Shown here in pieces: positions 23,241 to 34,249 of a stretch of 64,000 nucleotides of DNA. The translations under genes and the position numbers were made by a program. A model generated the notes under the pieces. It did not search any database, was not told the origin of the DNA, and was given only the letters and a program-made list of their open reading frames with translations. The stretch spans positions 17,626,803-17,690,802 of the forward strand of contig CM028339.1 of NCBI GenBank assembly GCA_016647705.1, written 5' to 3'. The DNA comes from Eucommia ulmoides. Its lineage: Eukaryota > Streptophyta > Magnoliopsida > Garryales > Eucommiaceae. Every line of letters starts with the position of its first letter. The stretch's first letter is position 1.

Positions 23241-23334
23241 AAGTCTCAAGAGTGGAAATCACCACTTTGTAGAGTCTCATCATCCTTCACAAATAAAGGA
23301 CTCTACAAAGTGGTAATTTATACTCTTGGGGCTT
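23241..23334. repeat. Long imperfect inverted repeat (hairpin)
   Basis: The arms 23241-23276 and 23299-23334 pair over 36 positions with about five mismatches around a 22-base loop. The loop-side 16 bp of the stem (GACTCTACAAAGTGGT) is perfect. It could be a tiny MITE or a small-RNA hairpin precursor; I see no flanking duplication. Confidence 0.6.
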
Positions 23335-24388
23335 CCCAAAAAGATTCCATAAAATTTATAACCCTAAATTCTCTTTTTCTTTCCATGTCTAAATTTTGTT
23401 TCTTTGGTATTTTAATTTTATTTAGGGTGTAAATGAAGCGGAAAAGATAATTTATTAAAAGCTCTATGTAGGCATTTAAAGAATGTATAATATTTCTTTA
23501 TCTTATTAGGAATCAGTAATAATGGTAAAGTCGTGTTTCTTTTTTAGTTATTTATAGTATAATTTATTTATTACTACCATATCAATAAAAATTTATTATA
23601 ATTCTCAATTATTATTGATATTTGACTGTTAGTTACTATTGATATTCAAATGAAGTATGTGTAAAATGTTGTATAAACAAAGATATTATTTTTACGTTTG
23701 GTTGTTTTACACCTGTGCCTAAACGCTAGTATATATATATAAAAGGTGTTTATGTGTCAAGCCTATTATTTTACCCTTAATTTTAAGAAGTTCCATACGC
23801 AATTACAACTTGTATTTTAATACCACGCATTAAAAAAAAGCGGAAGACCCAATATATACGTGGTACTCTCACAGTTGCATGTATATAAATTGTGTGTAAA
23901 ATATTTAATAGATGTAACAAATATTACACAATTACATGTAACATAGTTACATGTAATTTGTAACATGTAACTAATATTATATAGACGTAAGTATATGTAG
24001 GCCTAATATGCAAACAAAACTAACTTAAAGGACTAAATCTAAATTTATAATAACATTTTACTCTCGCTATTAAATGAGACTAATCACCAATTATCCTAAA
24101 AAAAAATTAAATTGATATTTATGTATTTTAAATTTTAACAATCTAAATTATTTTTAAATTGTTTAGGCTAAAATTGTTAGTACAATAAAATTTTTAGTAA
24201 ATTTTAACTCAAGCGAGCTAAATATTTTATTTTTTTTTTTTAAATATTAATAATTAACGAATGGCATGAGAGTTTGGTTGGATCATTACAAACATAAAAA
24301 TGGAGAAATCAAACAACAATTTTCACACACTAAAATAACAAAGATAAAATGATTTTCCTCTAAAAATTGATCCAAAAACAAAGATCAC
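23335..24388. other. AT-rich DNA with a possible Helitron-like 3' terminus
   Basis: Mostly featureless. At about 23713-23735 the sequence ACACCTGTGCCTAAACGCTAG is followed by T and a TATATA run. CTAG|T is the kind of 3' end a Helitron would leave, and a similar GCTAGTATATATATA occurs at about 42375. No convincing terminal hairpin or matching 5' end was seen. 24240-24388 lies downstream of the ANK-PGG gene stop and may include its 3' UTR. Confidence 0.25.
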
Positions 24389-24408
24389 TTGGGCCGCCAA
24401 GAAATACA

Positions 24409-25032
24409 TTACCTTGGGTGCTTCTTCGGCCTGCTAAAGATTCCGGGGCCGTACGTCCTCATCACTATCTCAATCAGCAGCGGAAACTGCAGAATCGAGA
24501 ACAGGGCCACCGGAATCGTTGAGAATACGATGATCGGAATTGTTGCCCATCGCAGCTGCTCGTGCATAATCAGGTACAGAGAAGACCGGAACGAGATCAT
24601 CATTGATGCGATCGAGAAGAATAAAAAGGCCAGCCCCAAGATCAGCTTCGTTGGAAGTGACCGGAGGAAATCCTCCTCAGTGTACCGGGCCGTGAGGATT
24701 CCCAGGAACATGAGCACCGACGTGGAGGAAGTGAAAATTGAGAAGCTGCTGAAGTCCATGAATATGAGGAAAAGGTTCCGAGAAGCCTTCTTGTCGAGCA
24801 TTATTGGGATTCCTGTGGAGCTCTCGTTGCCGCCGGGGACGGTGAAGGTGGTGGTGAACATGACGGCGGCGACGAGGGTGCCGACGATCATGCTGGTTCC
24901 GGCGGTGTTCTTCATCCACCTCTCACCTTCCTTGACAAGCTCCTTGTGCTCGTGGTTAAAGAGGGTTTCAGGAGTTTTGTTGTTGTCGTTCACCTCTTCT
25001 TTGTACTTGGGCTGTAACATGCTCTCCACCTC
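24409..25032 (-). CDS. ANK-PGG gene exon 5: PGG domain and membrane segments
   Basis: It begins after a GGCAG acceptor at 25033 with EVESMLQPKYKEE, continuing WFK from exon 4 (the family reads QWFKEVE). The PGG domain follows: EGERWMKNTAGTSMIVGTLV, then FTTTFTVPGGN. Four hydrophobic stretches can be seen: the PGG helix itself, NLFLIFMDF through MFLGIL, LILGLAFLFFSIASMMI, and IPIIVFSTIPVALFSI. It ends at a TAA at 24409-24411 after SRPKKHPR. The frame is open throughout and codon positions look constrained. A long opposite-strand frame (24389-25042, plus) is its shadow. Confidence 0.9.
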   Translation of the reverse strand, partial: EVESMLQPKYKEEVNDNNKTPETLFNHEHKELVKEGERWMKNTAGTSMIVGTLVAAVMFTTTFTVPGGNESSTGIPIMLDKKASRNLFLIFMDFSSFSIFTSSTSVLMFLGILTARYTEEDFLRSLPTKLILGLAFLFFSIASMMISFRSSLYLIMHEQLRWATIPIIVFSTIPVALFSILQFPLLIEIVMRTYGPGIFSRPKKHPR

Positions 25033-25189
25033 CTGCCATTGAGATTAAAGGAGCGAACCGGTGTTTAATTACACTTTAAACCCCAACAGATTGCACCTTA
25101 AAGTCAAGGGCTAAGAGCATAATTATTTGAACGAATAAATTAAAACTTCCGGGTGCAATATGCTAATTTATCCAAAATGGAGAGATTAC

Positions 25190-25622
25190 CTTAAACCACT
25201 GTAATTCTCTCTGCATCTGTAGAGCCGCACCGGAGACACGCTCAAGCTGCACTGGAGGTGACAACTTCGCTGCCAAATGAAGAAAATTATTGCCAAATAT
25301 GTCGTGTTGGTTGGCAATTATGCTCTTTTGGGTCCCCAAATCATGAATAAGCCTGTAAATTTTCTCCTGTCGAAGCACAATTGCGTGCGAAAATATTGTT
25401 CTTCCGTTCTTGTCTTTATGCCAAATGATCTCAGGATTGTAGTTTATTATTTCCTGGATGAATTCGATGATCCCATGTTTAATTGCGTCGTAAATCGCTT
25501 TGTCAATTTCCATCTTCTCAAGTTGTGATTTTTTCACAGTTCGAATCTCTTGATGCATTTCAGGAGTTGTACGGCCTCCTCGTGTACTACTTTTCTGTCA
25601 TAGATGTGCTTGATGTCCGGAA
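25190..25622 (-). CDS. ANK-PGG gene exon 4: C-terminal ankyrin repeats, frameshifted
   Basis: The acceptor is GCACACAG at 25623 and the donor WFK|GTAATC at 25189. The first 60 or so bases read (V)PDIKHIYDRK, VVHEEAVQLLKCI in one frame; the rest reads HQEIRTVKKSQLEKMEIDKA, GIIEFIQEIINYNPEIIW, GNNFLHLAAKLSPPVQLERV and ELQWFK in another. The switch falls at AAATGCATCAAGAGATT, where the family has KCI(C)QEI, so a small indel (for example a 4-nt loss) breaks the frame near 25560. The exon length (433 nt) is off by one from a multiple that would keep phase. Confidence 0.85.
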
Positions 25623-25625
25623 CTG

Positions 25626-25964
25626 TGTGCAGGGAATATGAAATTTGTTAATTACACTATCACCCCATCTATATCACATGCCACAATCAATTCTAGGTCA
25701 CGTTTTTGCTTTTATGTTTCTACTTAATAAAATTGGATGAGAATAATATTTTTGTTTTAGAGTATTTTGAGAATAAAATGACGTTTTGTAATGATAATTA
25801 TTTTTAAAATATTTTTATAATTTCACAAAATAAAAACAAAATTGTTTGGTTGCAACTAATTCAATAGAGTTTCATTATTAAAAAGTCATTCAAAACTTTA
25901 GAAGTCAAAATATATTTTCCCTTTCAATCCCAAAGATAGTCCATGCTTATTAAACGATTGATTA
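25626..25964. other. Start of intron 3, AT-rich
   Basis: No gene. The part from about 25905 resembles 38105-38165 and is the visible left portion of an Athila-like LTR (see 25905-27243). Confidence 0.5.
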
Positions 25965-27243
25965 GGTTGTGTTCGGGTAAGGGATTTCTAAGGGGGATTT
26001 TATTTGGTTAGAGGATTTCAAAATCCTCTTTTGACAAATTCTTTGCTTGATTTTTAGGAGGGAGAGAATTATGAAATCCTCTTTTAGGGTGAAAAGTGGA
26101 TTTGAAAATCCCTTTGAGAGAGGTTGAATTTGACAAATCCTTTGCTCATCGCCCTTCGTTCTTCGCACCTGAAGTCGATTTGGTCATCGTCGTTTCTTCT
26201 TATTCGTTCACATGAAGTCGATTTGGTCGTCGTCTGTCGAATTTGGTCATCTTGAATCGTCTAGGGTTTTTCCATCATCAAATTGTTGTCATCGAATCAT
26301 CTTCTTCCCTCGTCGTCGTCGATTTGGTCATCTTCTTCTTCTTCTTCTTCTTCTTCGTTTTTCGTCGTTGATTTGGTCGTCGTCCGTCGAATTTGGTCGT
26401 CGTCGTCCATCATCAATCATCTTCCCCGAATCATCATCATCGTCTTCGAATCCGTTAGATTTGGTTGTCGTTGATTTCGTAGCCATCCTGTTCCCTCTAT
26501 TTTGCGTCTTTGGTTTTTGTTCTCAATTTTACTATGGTTTTTGTTCTTGAATAGTTATGGTTTTTGTGCTCAATTTTGCTATGGTTTTTGTTTTTGGATG
26601 GGTGATTTTTGTTCTCAGTGTTCTCAGTTTTGTTCCCATAAATTTGTTGTTAAAATTTGGAATTGTAAATTCTGTTTTGTTCCCATAAATTTGTTGTTGA
26701 AATTACTCATTCAAATACTTCAGTTCAAATAATTATTCAAATAAGGAATTTGTGAAATGAAGGGATTTTGAAATCCCTTCATTTGACAAATTCCTTGAAT
26801 TTGTCAAATCTCTTACTCAAACGCAACCTTAAATTGATATTTTTGATAGGATGAACTATACGTAGGGATTAGTTCATCGTAGATTTAGAATCGAATCCTG
26901 AAGATAGTCCATACCGATTAAATGGTCAAACTTTTGTTGTAATCTGTCTTGTAATTAGATTACTTCACTATACACGTAATCAAAATAGATAAAGAGTAGA
27001 ATGAATAAGGATAATCGGAAAACAAATACATACCTAACCTAGTCATTTATCATATTGCATTTTAATTTAATTATTTTCTACATTTTTATTATTAAAAACC
27101 CCAAAGACCAATTCTCTTAAATTCACTCGAAAAATAAAAAACATAATAATCACAATCCAATCTATATCGTTCGACACCCTTATTAAAGCATATTGTACTA
27201 TGATATTTTAAACCTAAATTTGGATTTTATATTTGAACGATCA
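25905..27243 (+). repeat. Partial 5' LTR of an Athila-like element in intron 3, split by a MITE
   Basis: 25905-25964 and 26829-27160 together match about 38105-38480 (shared phrases GATAGTCCATACCGATTAAA, GGTCAAACTT, TTGTAATTAGATTACTTCA). The LTR ends GATCA at 27243, just before a primer-binding site. Its 5' portion (the equivalent of 37291-38100) is missing. Confidence 0.6.
25965..26828. mobile_element. Tourist/PIF-Harbinger-like MITE, 864 bp
   Basis: Terminal inverted repeats: left GGTTGTGTTCGGGTAAGGGA, right (complement) GGTTGCGTTTGAGTAAGAGA. Flanked by TTA on both sides (25962-25964 and 26829-26831), the usual 3-bp duplication of PIF/Harbinger elements. Inner, longer inverted repeats carry AAATCCTCTTTTGACAAATT and AAATTTGTCAAATGAAGGG-type sequence. 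The middle is CT/GTCGTC-rich low complexity. No transposase, so non-autonomous. It sits inside an LTR of intron 3. Confidence 0.75.
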
Positions 27244-27245
27244 AA

Positions 27246-27267
27246 TTTTGGCACTGTTATGGGGATT
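27246..27267 (+). other. Primer-binding site of the intron-3 Athila-like element
   Basis: TTTTGGCACTGTTATGGGGA is a decayed version of the TTTTGGCGCCGTTGCCGGGGA block of Athila-type elements, positioned right after the LTR end. It gives the plus orientation. Confidence 0.6.
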
Positions 27268-28491
27268 GACAACACTAATTATTATTTTTTTCTTGCTTTT
27301 CATCCATCTATATATAGCCATATTTCATCCTTTTTTATTGTTACCCCATGAATATTTTTTGTTGTAGATTCAAATGCTTAACCAGGGCTCCTAGATTTAG
27401 CAATGCTAATAATCAAGGACATCAGGTTACGTTTTGATTTATTTATTTTTATTATTATTTTTGAAGTATTGAGTGATTCATAACATATCTATTTAGTCAA
27501 AATCCATCTCGTTCCACCGCCCAATTCCCACTTAATTGGCAATATCCTACATTTGACCATGAGCACGTTTATCCAACTTTATTTTACCCACCAATTGAGC
27601 ACAATCAATTCAAATACCTACCTGTGGGAAGACTATCATTGCTATAATGATATTTTGAGACCAAAAGTATAACAAAATTATTATGAGTCTCAAACGCTAT
27701 ATCCTCCTCAAAGCATCACATTATTCACCTAGTTTTGAGAAAAAGGTGTTAGGTATTATTGAATCTTTTAATGCACAAATAGTCCTTCATCTTTCCTGCT
27801 CTCAAGCCTCACGAAATTCACTCGGTTTTGAGAAAAATGTGTTATGTACTCTTGAAACCATACAGTCCAATTCCCAACACTTTCACTCCCAAGTTCAACA
27901 TCTAGCGTCCTGATTGGGAGAACTTAACACATTCACTAAGTTGGAGTTGGAAACATTAGCAAATTTGTCCATGACCAATTTTGATGGATAAACTTTAGAA
28001 GAACAACATGGTGAGTTTCTCATGACCCTTAGGGGTGGATATGAGGTACAAAAATCGGGTAAGCTATGAGAGTGATGATGAATGGATAAACTTAGGATAT
28101 AATAATGTGAATCATGTCACGACGAAAGATTATAAGAAAGTTCAAAGCCAATCACCCAACATTGAGAACTTTCTTCTGCATAAAACATTACTTGATGTGG
28201 TAAATCGATCGCCAACTCAAATTGAGGATAAATCTTGTCATTTAGGGTGGGTTGACTGGACTTGTCTACTATTAGAAGTCCTACTGAAGGGATATCCAAA
28301 GAAGTCCCCCCAAAAAAGAGTTTGGATTCGTTCCGAGAAAAATATTTGTGGGATTGAGTGCTAAATACGGGTCACATATGGTGGATTAGAGAGTAACCTA
28401 ACAGAAGGTAAGCAATAGATTGCTCCATTATGGATAAGTGCAACATCTTATGTCCGACGCGTTAAATGAGAGACAATCCATTGAGAAAAGA

Positions 28492-28548
<57 letters not shown>

Positions 28549-29031
28549 TATATATATACACACACACACACACACACTATGGAACTAAGCAAAATTCATA
28601 TTATGCTTACGTATTGAGCCTTTTGTTTCCATCTATGCATATTTCACAAGTTTGGATATTTCAAGGAATTTCTACAAACAAGTTCAAACCATTTCAACAT
28701 TAGGGTCCCGTTCCCTTACTAAAATTATTGTCATTCTTTACATTAGGGACAATATTAGAAATAGGCGTGGGGGAGGGTTATCTAATGTTGTTATTTAGTG
28801 AGAAATATTTACTCTGCGTTTTGAATATTTTATTGGTGAAAACATACATATTAGGAGTAAAATTGTTATGTTATGTAAGTAACATCTAATTTGGTTCCAA
28901 GTTGCATTATTGTTCATGAATCTCAATTTTAAGTGTAATAATCCTATCTCATGTTAATAAATTGTACAAAATAGAATGTATTTTAGCTCAAATATCGGGT
29001 TTTCACTAAGTAACTGGACCCCTCACCTTAT
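27268..29031 (+). mobile_element. Internal region of the intron-3 Athila-like element, gag relic
   Basis: Open segments at 27683-27913 and 28035-28364 read RNSLGFEKNVLCTLETIQS, VQHLAS, then after stops MTLRGGYEVQKSG. The last resembles the ITLRSGKEV motif after gag in Athila-type elements, but the match is weak. No protease, RT or integrase is seen. A (AAT)n tract (about 28493-28545) followed by TATA and (AC)n (28556-28577) interrupts it. Confidence 0.45.
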
Positions 29032-29606
29032 TGATAGGGGTAATTTATCCATTTATTTTCAAATCGAATTTGATAGTTTTTTAGTATTTTTATCGTGTTT
29101 TAATTAGCTTTTATTTGTTTTTGTATAAATCATGTGTTTGGGACAAAAATTAGCTAAAAAGGTTGAAAATCAAGCTAATTGGGAGAACAACGGTGGAAAA
29201 ATGATAAAAAAAAAAAAAAAAAATGCCAAGTTGTCCACCGCTACAGCGGTGAAACAACAGAGAGCTCAATTTCACTCGGTCTGTCCACCGCTGTAGCGGT
29301 GAAACAACAGAGTGCCCACTAATGAACCACTGCTACAGCAATCAAGCCACCACTGCAGTGGTTACCACTGCCGATATACCCACTGTTGCAGCGGTGAACC
29401 TTGCACCTGTAAAGTATTTTTTTTAGATATTTTAAGATATCTTTGTTCCCATATCCTCTCCCCTCTTATATTTTCAGCCAAGAGACCTCATTAGAGATAA
29501 TAGAAGATAATCTTGAGAGTTTTTGAGGGAGCTCATTCAAATCTAAAGAAGAAGATCATAAAGCGAAGAATGAGAAACGCTCTCGGAGTGGTTTTAGCGT
29601 CGAATC
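29032..29606 (+). repeat. LTR copy 1 (left part) of the window's main Athila-like family
   Basis: It starts TGATAGGGGTAATTTATCC like the LTR at 35286 and like the minus-strand LTRs at 952 and 5049. It holds several short near-palindromes CACCGCTACAGCGGTG (29235-29400). It is interrupted at 29606 by a copia insertion and resumes at about 34446. Confidence 0.8.
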
Positions 29607-29614
29607 TATTAGAG

Positions 29615-29653
<39 letters not shown>

Positions 29654-29821
29654 TAATAAGGGTAGAATTGTCGTTTACTTGCTTTCTAGATTTTTCATTG
29701 TACGCTTATATAAGTCTTTCTTTTCAAATGTATTCAATTATTCTTTATTCAGAGATAATAAACCCTAGTCGTCATTTCTGTTTTCTCTTTAGACTTTTGA
29801 TGTTATTCATTGATTTTCACA
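29607..29821 (+). repeat. 5' LTR of the copia element
   Basis: 215 bp, with an expanded (TTA)n run at 29619-29653 that is shorter in the 3' LTR. Shared blocks include GTACGCTTATATAAGTCT (with the likely TATA box TATATAA) and CAGAGATAATAAACCCTAG. It is followed directly by the primer-binding site. Confidence 0.85.
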
Positions 29822-29835
29822 TGGTATCAAAAGCC
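29822..29835 (+). other. Primer-binding site of the copia element
   Basis: TGGTATCAAAAGCC is a near match to the initiator tRNA-Met complement TGGTATCAGAGCC, directly after the 5' LTR. Confidence 0.8.
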
Positions 29836-30040
29836 TAATCTCATGGAAGGAAATTTTATTCCATCCATAAGGTATCAAGATTCAGCATTCGTACGGCTAT
29901 GATTGTTGATGTTCGTACAGTTTTGGCGTTCGCGCAATTGTGATTTGGCTTTCTCTACAGTGAATCATCGATTTGTTTCTGGTATTTGATTTTATTTCTC
30001 CGTTGCATTAGATTTGTGATTTCGTTTGTTGATATTTGTA

Positions 30041-30900
30041 ATGGCTTCTGAAAGGGATGATTCGCTTCAGTCTATTGCTGTGAGATTGAATGAGAATTTT
30101 TTTTCATATTGGAATTATGTGATGAAAAATTTTCTCAAAGGCAAAAAGATGTGAGGCCATGTTAGTGGTACGTTGGTTAAACCAAAAGATGAAAGGGCTG
30201 AAGATTATATAACTTTGTTAGACACTTGGGAGACAAATAATTCGAAAATCATTACCTAGATTAACAACTCTGTTAAACATTCAATTGGTATGCAATTGGT
30301 GAAGTATGAGTACACCAAAGAGGTTTGGGATCATCTATCAAGGCTGTATACACAATCTAACTTTGCAAAACAATATCAATTGGAATCTGATTTTCGAGCA
30401 CTGAAGCAGAATGATATGAGTATCCAAGAATTCTACTCCGCTATGACAGATCTTTGGGATCAATTAGCTCTCACGGAATCTACAGAATTGAGAGTATGTA
30501 CTCCGTACATTACTCGTAGAGAAGAACAACATTTGGTTCAATTTTTTATGGCATTATGTGACAATTTTGAGGGACTTCGTGGGACAATTTTGCACCGTAA
30601 TCCACTTCCTTCTGTTGAATCAATGGTTAGTGAATTATTAGCCGAGGAGCTACGCTTCAAGTCTCAATTAGACACAAGGGTTCTCCAATCATCCAGTCCA
30701 TCTGTTCTGGCAGTCCCTTCCAAACCACCTCCTAATCATCAAAACAAGCCTTATTCGAGGCCTGCCTTTGATGAATGTAGCTTCTGTAAGCAGAAAGGTC
30801 ATTGGAAGACTCAAAGTCCTAAACTGAGTAGAACACAGCAACAGCCGCCTCCCCAGTAGAAATCGGACAATCATTTTCAAAAACATCCTTACAAGCCTTC
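30041..30900 (+). pseudogene. copia gag
   Basis: It starts MASERDDSLQSIAVRLNENF with a SYWNYVMKNFLKGKKM segment, then stops at 30150 and 30255, then a 189-codon open stretch (YTKEVWDHLSRLYTQSNFAK, DFRALKQNDMSIQEFYSAM). The zinc knuckle reads CSFCKQKGHWKTQS, the last Cys replaced by Ser. It ends at a TAG where the family continues. Confidence 0.85.
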
Positions 30901-31089
30901 ATAATCTAATACTGCAGCAACTATACCGTCATCATCAACTTTGTTTAGTTTTGGAGACCCAGCATTTTCTAATCCCACAATGGAGGTCCTTACTGAACAA
31001 TTTTAGAAGTTCATTGCCACACAACCACATGCCATGTCCGTTGCCCCTTCAGTAGGTTTGTCACCCTCTAGTTCTTCAGGTATGTCTTC

Positions 31090-32290
31090 CTCCATATAGG
31101 TTCTAGATTCTGGAGCCTCTCATCATGTATCACCTGATTTGCCATCATTTGTTTTGTTAAAACCTACATCATTTGTATCTGTTATGACTGTTAATGGTAC
31201 TCCATTGCCATTAGAAGACATTGGTTCTGTTGTTAAACCTCGGTTATCTCTTTCAAGTGTTTATCATATTCCCAACCTTGCATTGAATCTTGTTTTTGTT
31301 GGCCATTATGTGATTCTGGTTACTCAATTTCTTTCTATTTTACTTCTTATCATGTACAGGATCCGCAATCCCAGAAGTTGATTAGGATAGGCCGTAGGCA
31401 AGGGGGACTATATATACTGGATGAGATACAAGTGCCAGATGTTGTAGCTTCCAGTGTTGACTTGTCGTCTTTTCATTTGATTTCTTCATCTTCTAGTTTT
31501 TATTTATGGCATTCTCCTCTTGGTCATGTTTCAGCATCCCATTTAAAATACTTAGTATCTAAAGGATCCTTAAGGAATTTGTCTGTTTATGATATTTCTG
31601 ATTGTAGTGGTTGTAAACTTACAAAATTCTCTGTTTTACCTTTTAATCGAAGTATTTCTTCTTCCCTTGCACCATTTGATCTAGTTCACTCTGATGTGTG
31701 GGGCCCTTCCCCGATTTCTACAAAAGGGGGGTCCAGATATTATATCACCTTCATTAATGATTACACTCGATATTGTTAGGTTTATCTTATGAAACGTCGT
31801 TCTTAATTCCTTGATATTTTTCAAAAGTTTCGAGCTCTTGTTAAGACTCAACATTCTGCTGTTATCTGCTTTAGATGTGATTTGGGTGGGGAGTACATTT
31901 ATAATCCTTTCACTAACTTACTTTCTCTAGATGGAACAATTCACCAAATCTCGTGTACTGACACTCCCGAGCAAAATGGTGTCGCTAAAAGAAAATATAG
32001 GCACATTGTTGAAACTGCTCGTTCTCTCTTATAGTCTACCTCTGTTCCTAGTGTATTTTGGGGAGAAGCAGTACTTACTGCAGTGAACCTAATTAATAAG
32101 ATCTCATCCTCTCATTTTTTAGGTTTGTCTCCATTTGAAAAGTTGTATAGTCATGCTCCCAACTATTCCTCCTTAAGAGTATTTGGGTGCACTTGTTTTG
32201 TTCTTCGACCAAGAGTAGAGCGTAGTAAGTTATCTTCTTGCTCTGCTATTTGTGTCTTCCTAGATTATGGTAAGGGATAAAAGGGATATC
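31090..32290 (+). pseudogene. copia protease and integrase
   Basis: Protease VLDSGASHHVSPDLPSF keeps the DSGA active site, behind a TAG at about 31100. The pre-integrase segment LWHSPLGHVSASHL and CSGCKLTKF follow. The integrase core reads LVHSDVWGPSPIS, then RCDLGGEY, then TPEQNGVAKRKYRH. The last motif normally has Glu (NGVAERK), so the third catalytic acid is lost. Stops at 31777, 31806 and 32031. Confidence 0.85.
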
Positions 32291-32739
32291 ATTGCTTTGA
32301 TCCAGTTGCACAAAAACTATATATGTCCTGTCATGTTGTGTTTCTTGAGCATATACCTTTTTTCTCTATTTTTTCTAATACACACAATTTGACAAAATCT
32401 GATCTCATTTCCATTGATCATTTCTCTGATTACACAAATAGTTTATCTTCTCAAAGCCCATGCATTACAGATATTGACCCATCTCATGCGTCTCAACCTC
32501 ATGTTGACACTGGTAGCTCTGCAGGTATTGATACTTCTAGCGTCCCCTCCCCTCCGACAGCTTACCAAGAATTTTCTCAGATTGTGGATCATTCTCCTCC
32601 TCGCTATCCTCAACGCATTCGTAAGTCTACTCATATACCATATTTTGTTTACTCTTGCTATTCACATTCTTTTGCTTCATTTTTAACCTTTATTCACTGT
32701 CTATCTGAGTCTTTATCCTATAAAGAGACAGCACTTGAT

Positions 32740-33500
32740 CCTCTTTGGCAACAGGCTATGGCTGAGGAACTCTCTGCTTTATACAAGACGGATACATAGG
32801 ATTTGGTATCTTTACCTCCGGGTAAAAGTCCAATTGGTTCTCGGTGGGTCTACAAAATTAAAACCAAGTCTGATGGTTCAATTGAGCGGTACAAAGCTCA
32901 TTTAGTTGCCAAGGAATTTTCTCAGCAATATGGTATGGATTATGAGGAGACTTTTGCTCCAATTGCAAAAATGACGACTGTTCGCACTCTTATTGTTGTT
33001 GCATCTGTTCGTTAGTAGCATATTTCTTAGATAAATGTTAAAAATGCCTTCTTGAATGGCGACCTTCAAGAAGAAGTTTACATGACTCATCCTCCGGGTG
33101 TTACTCATAAGTTTGGCAAAATTTGCAAACTCAAGAAAGTTATATACGTCCTCAAACAGGTTCCTCGAGCCTGATTTGAGAAATTCTCTATGGTAATTAC
33201 TTCACTTGGTTTTCACCCAAGTAAACATGATTCTGCTCTGTTTATAAAGTGTACCACTGTCGGCCATATTCTACTATCGTTATATGTGGATGACATGATT
33301 ATTACTGGTGATGACGTTGATGGGATTGCAATTTTGAAATCAGAATTATCTCGTCAGTTTGAAATAAAGGACTTGGGGGCTTTACGCTACTTTTTGGATA
33401 TTGAAGTAGCTTTTTCTCTTAAAGGCTATATTTTCTCTCAGTCTAAATATGCAGCTGACATTCTTGAGTGTGCTTGTCTTACTGATACTAAGACTGTTGA
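32740..33500 (+). pseudogene. copia reverse transcriptase
   Basis: RT motifs: [63 protein letters not shown], then the intact catalytic box [15 protein letters not shown]. Stops appear at 32797 (TDT*DLV where the family has Trp), three close together at 33013-33032 (ASVRQWHISQ in the family), and 33172. Without them the domain would be complete. Confidence 0.9.
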
Positions 33501-34249
33501 TACTTCTCTAGAGGTGAATGTTTGCTACTCATCTTCCGTTGGTGCCCCCTTATCAGATCCCACATTATATTGTACTATTGTTGGCAGTTTGGTCTATCTA
33601 ATTATCACTCGCTCGGACATTGCTCACGCTGTTCATATCGTTAGTCAATTTGTCACTTCTCCTACTACAGTTCATTGGGCTGCTATTCTTCGTATCCTTC
33701 GATATCTTCGAGGTACCCTCTTTCAAAGTCTTTTACTTCTGTTGACCTCGTCTTTGGAGCTACATACATATTCTGATACTGATTAGGCTAGTGATCCCAC
33801 AGATCGCAAGTCTGTCACAGTTTTTTGTGTATTTTTGGGTGATTTTCTTATTTCATGGAAGAGCAAGAAGTAGGCCGTCGTTTATAAATCTTCCACTGAA
33901 GTTGAGTATCGTGCGATGGCATCCACTACCACCGAAATAGTTTGGTTGCGTTGGTTACTTGAAGATATGGGTGTTTCTCTTTCTCATCCCACTCCTATGT
34001 ATTATGATAACAAGAATACTATTCAGATTGCTCACAATTCAGTCTTTTCATGAACGAACCAAGCACATCGAGATCAATTATCATCTCACTCGTCATCATC
34101 TTCAACAAGGGACTATTACTTTGCCTTTTGTGTCTCATCCATGCAAATTTCTGACTTATTTACCAAATTTCATTCTATTTCTCGCTTTCATTTTTTGGTT
34201 GGCAAACTCTCGATACTACTTGCAGCAACATCGTGAGTTTAAGAGGGGA
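33500..34249 (+). pseudogene. copia RNase H and polypurine tract
   Basis: [51 protein letters not shown] and ERTKHIEINYHLTRHHLQQG are standard copia RNase H motifs. Stops at 33784 and 33872 and a frameshift near 34052 break it. AAGAGGGGA at 34241-34249 is the polypurine tract before the 3' LTR. Confidence 0.85.

Noticed and set aside
24389..25042. 217-codon plus-strand open frame
   Set aside because: It lies opposite the PGG exon, shows no domain, and is a shadow of that exon.
26212..26732. 112- and 76-codon frames with SSS and GFC repeats
   Set aside because: Simple repeats inside the TTA-flanked MITE.
28493..28577. Regular short repeats that could suggest an array
   Set aside because: Plain (AAT)n and (AC)n microsatellites; no spacers, so not CRISPR-like.
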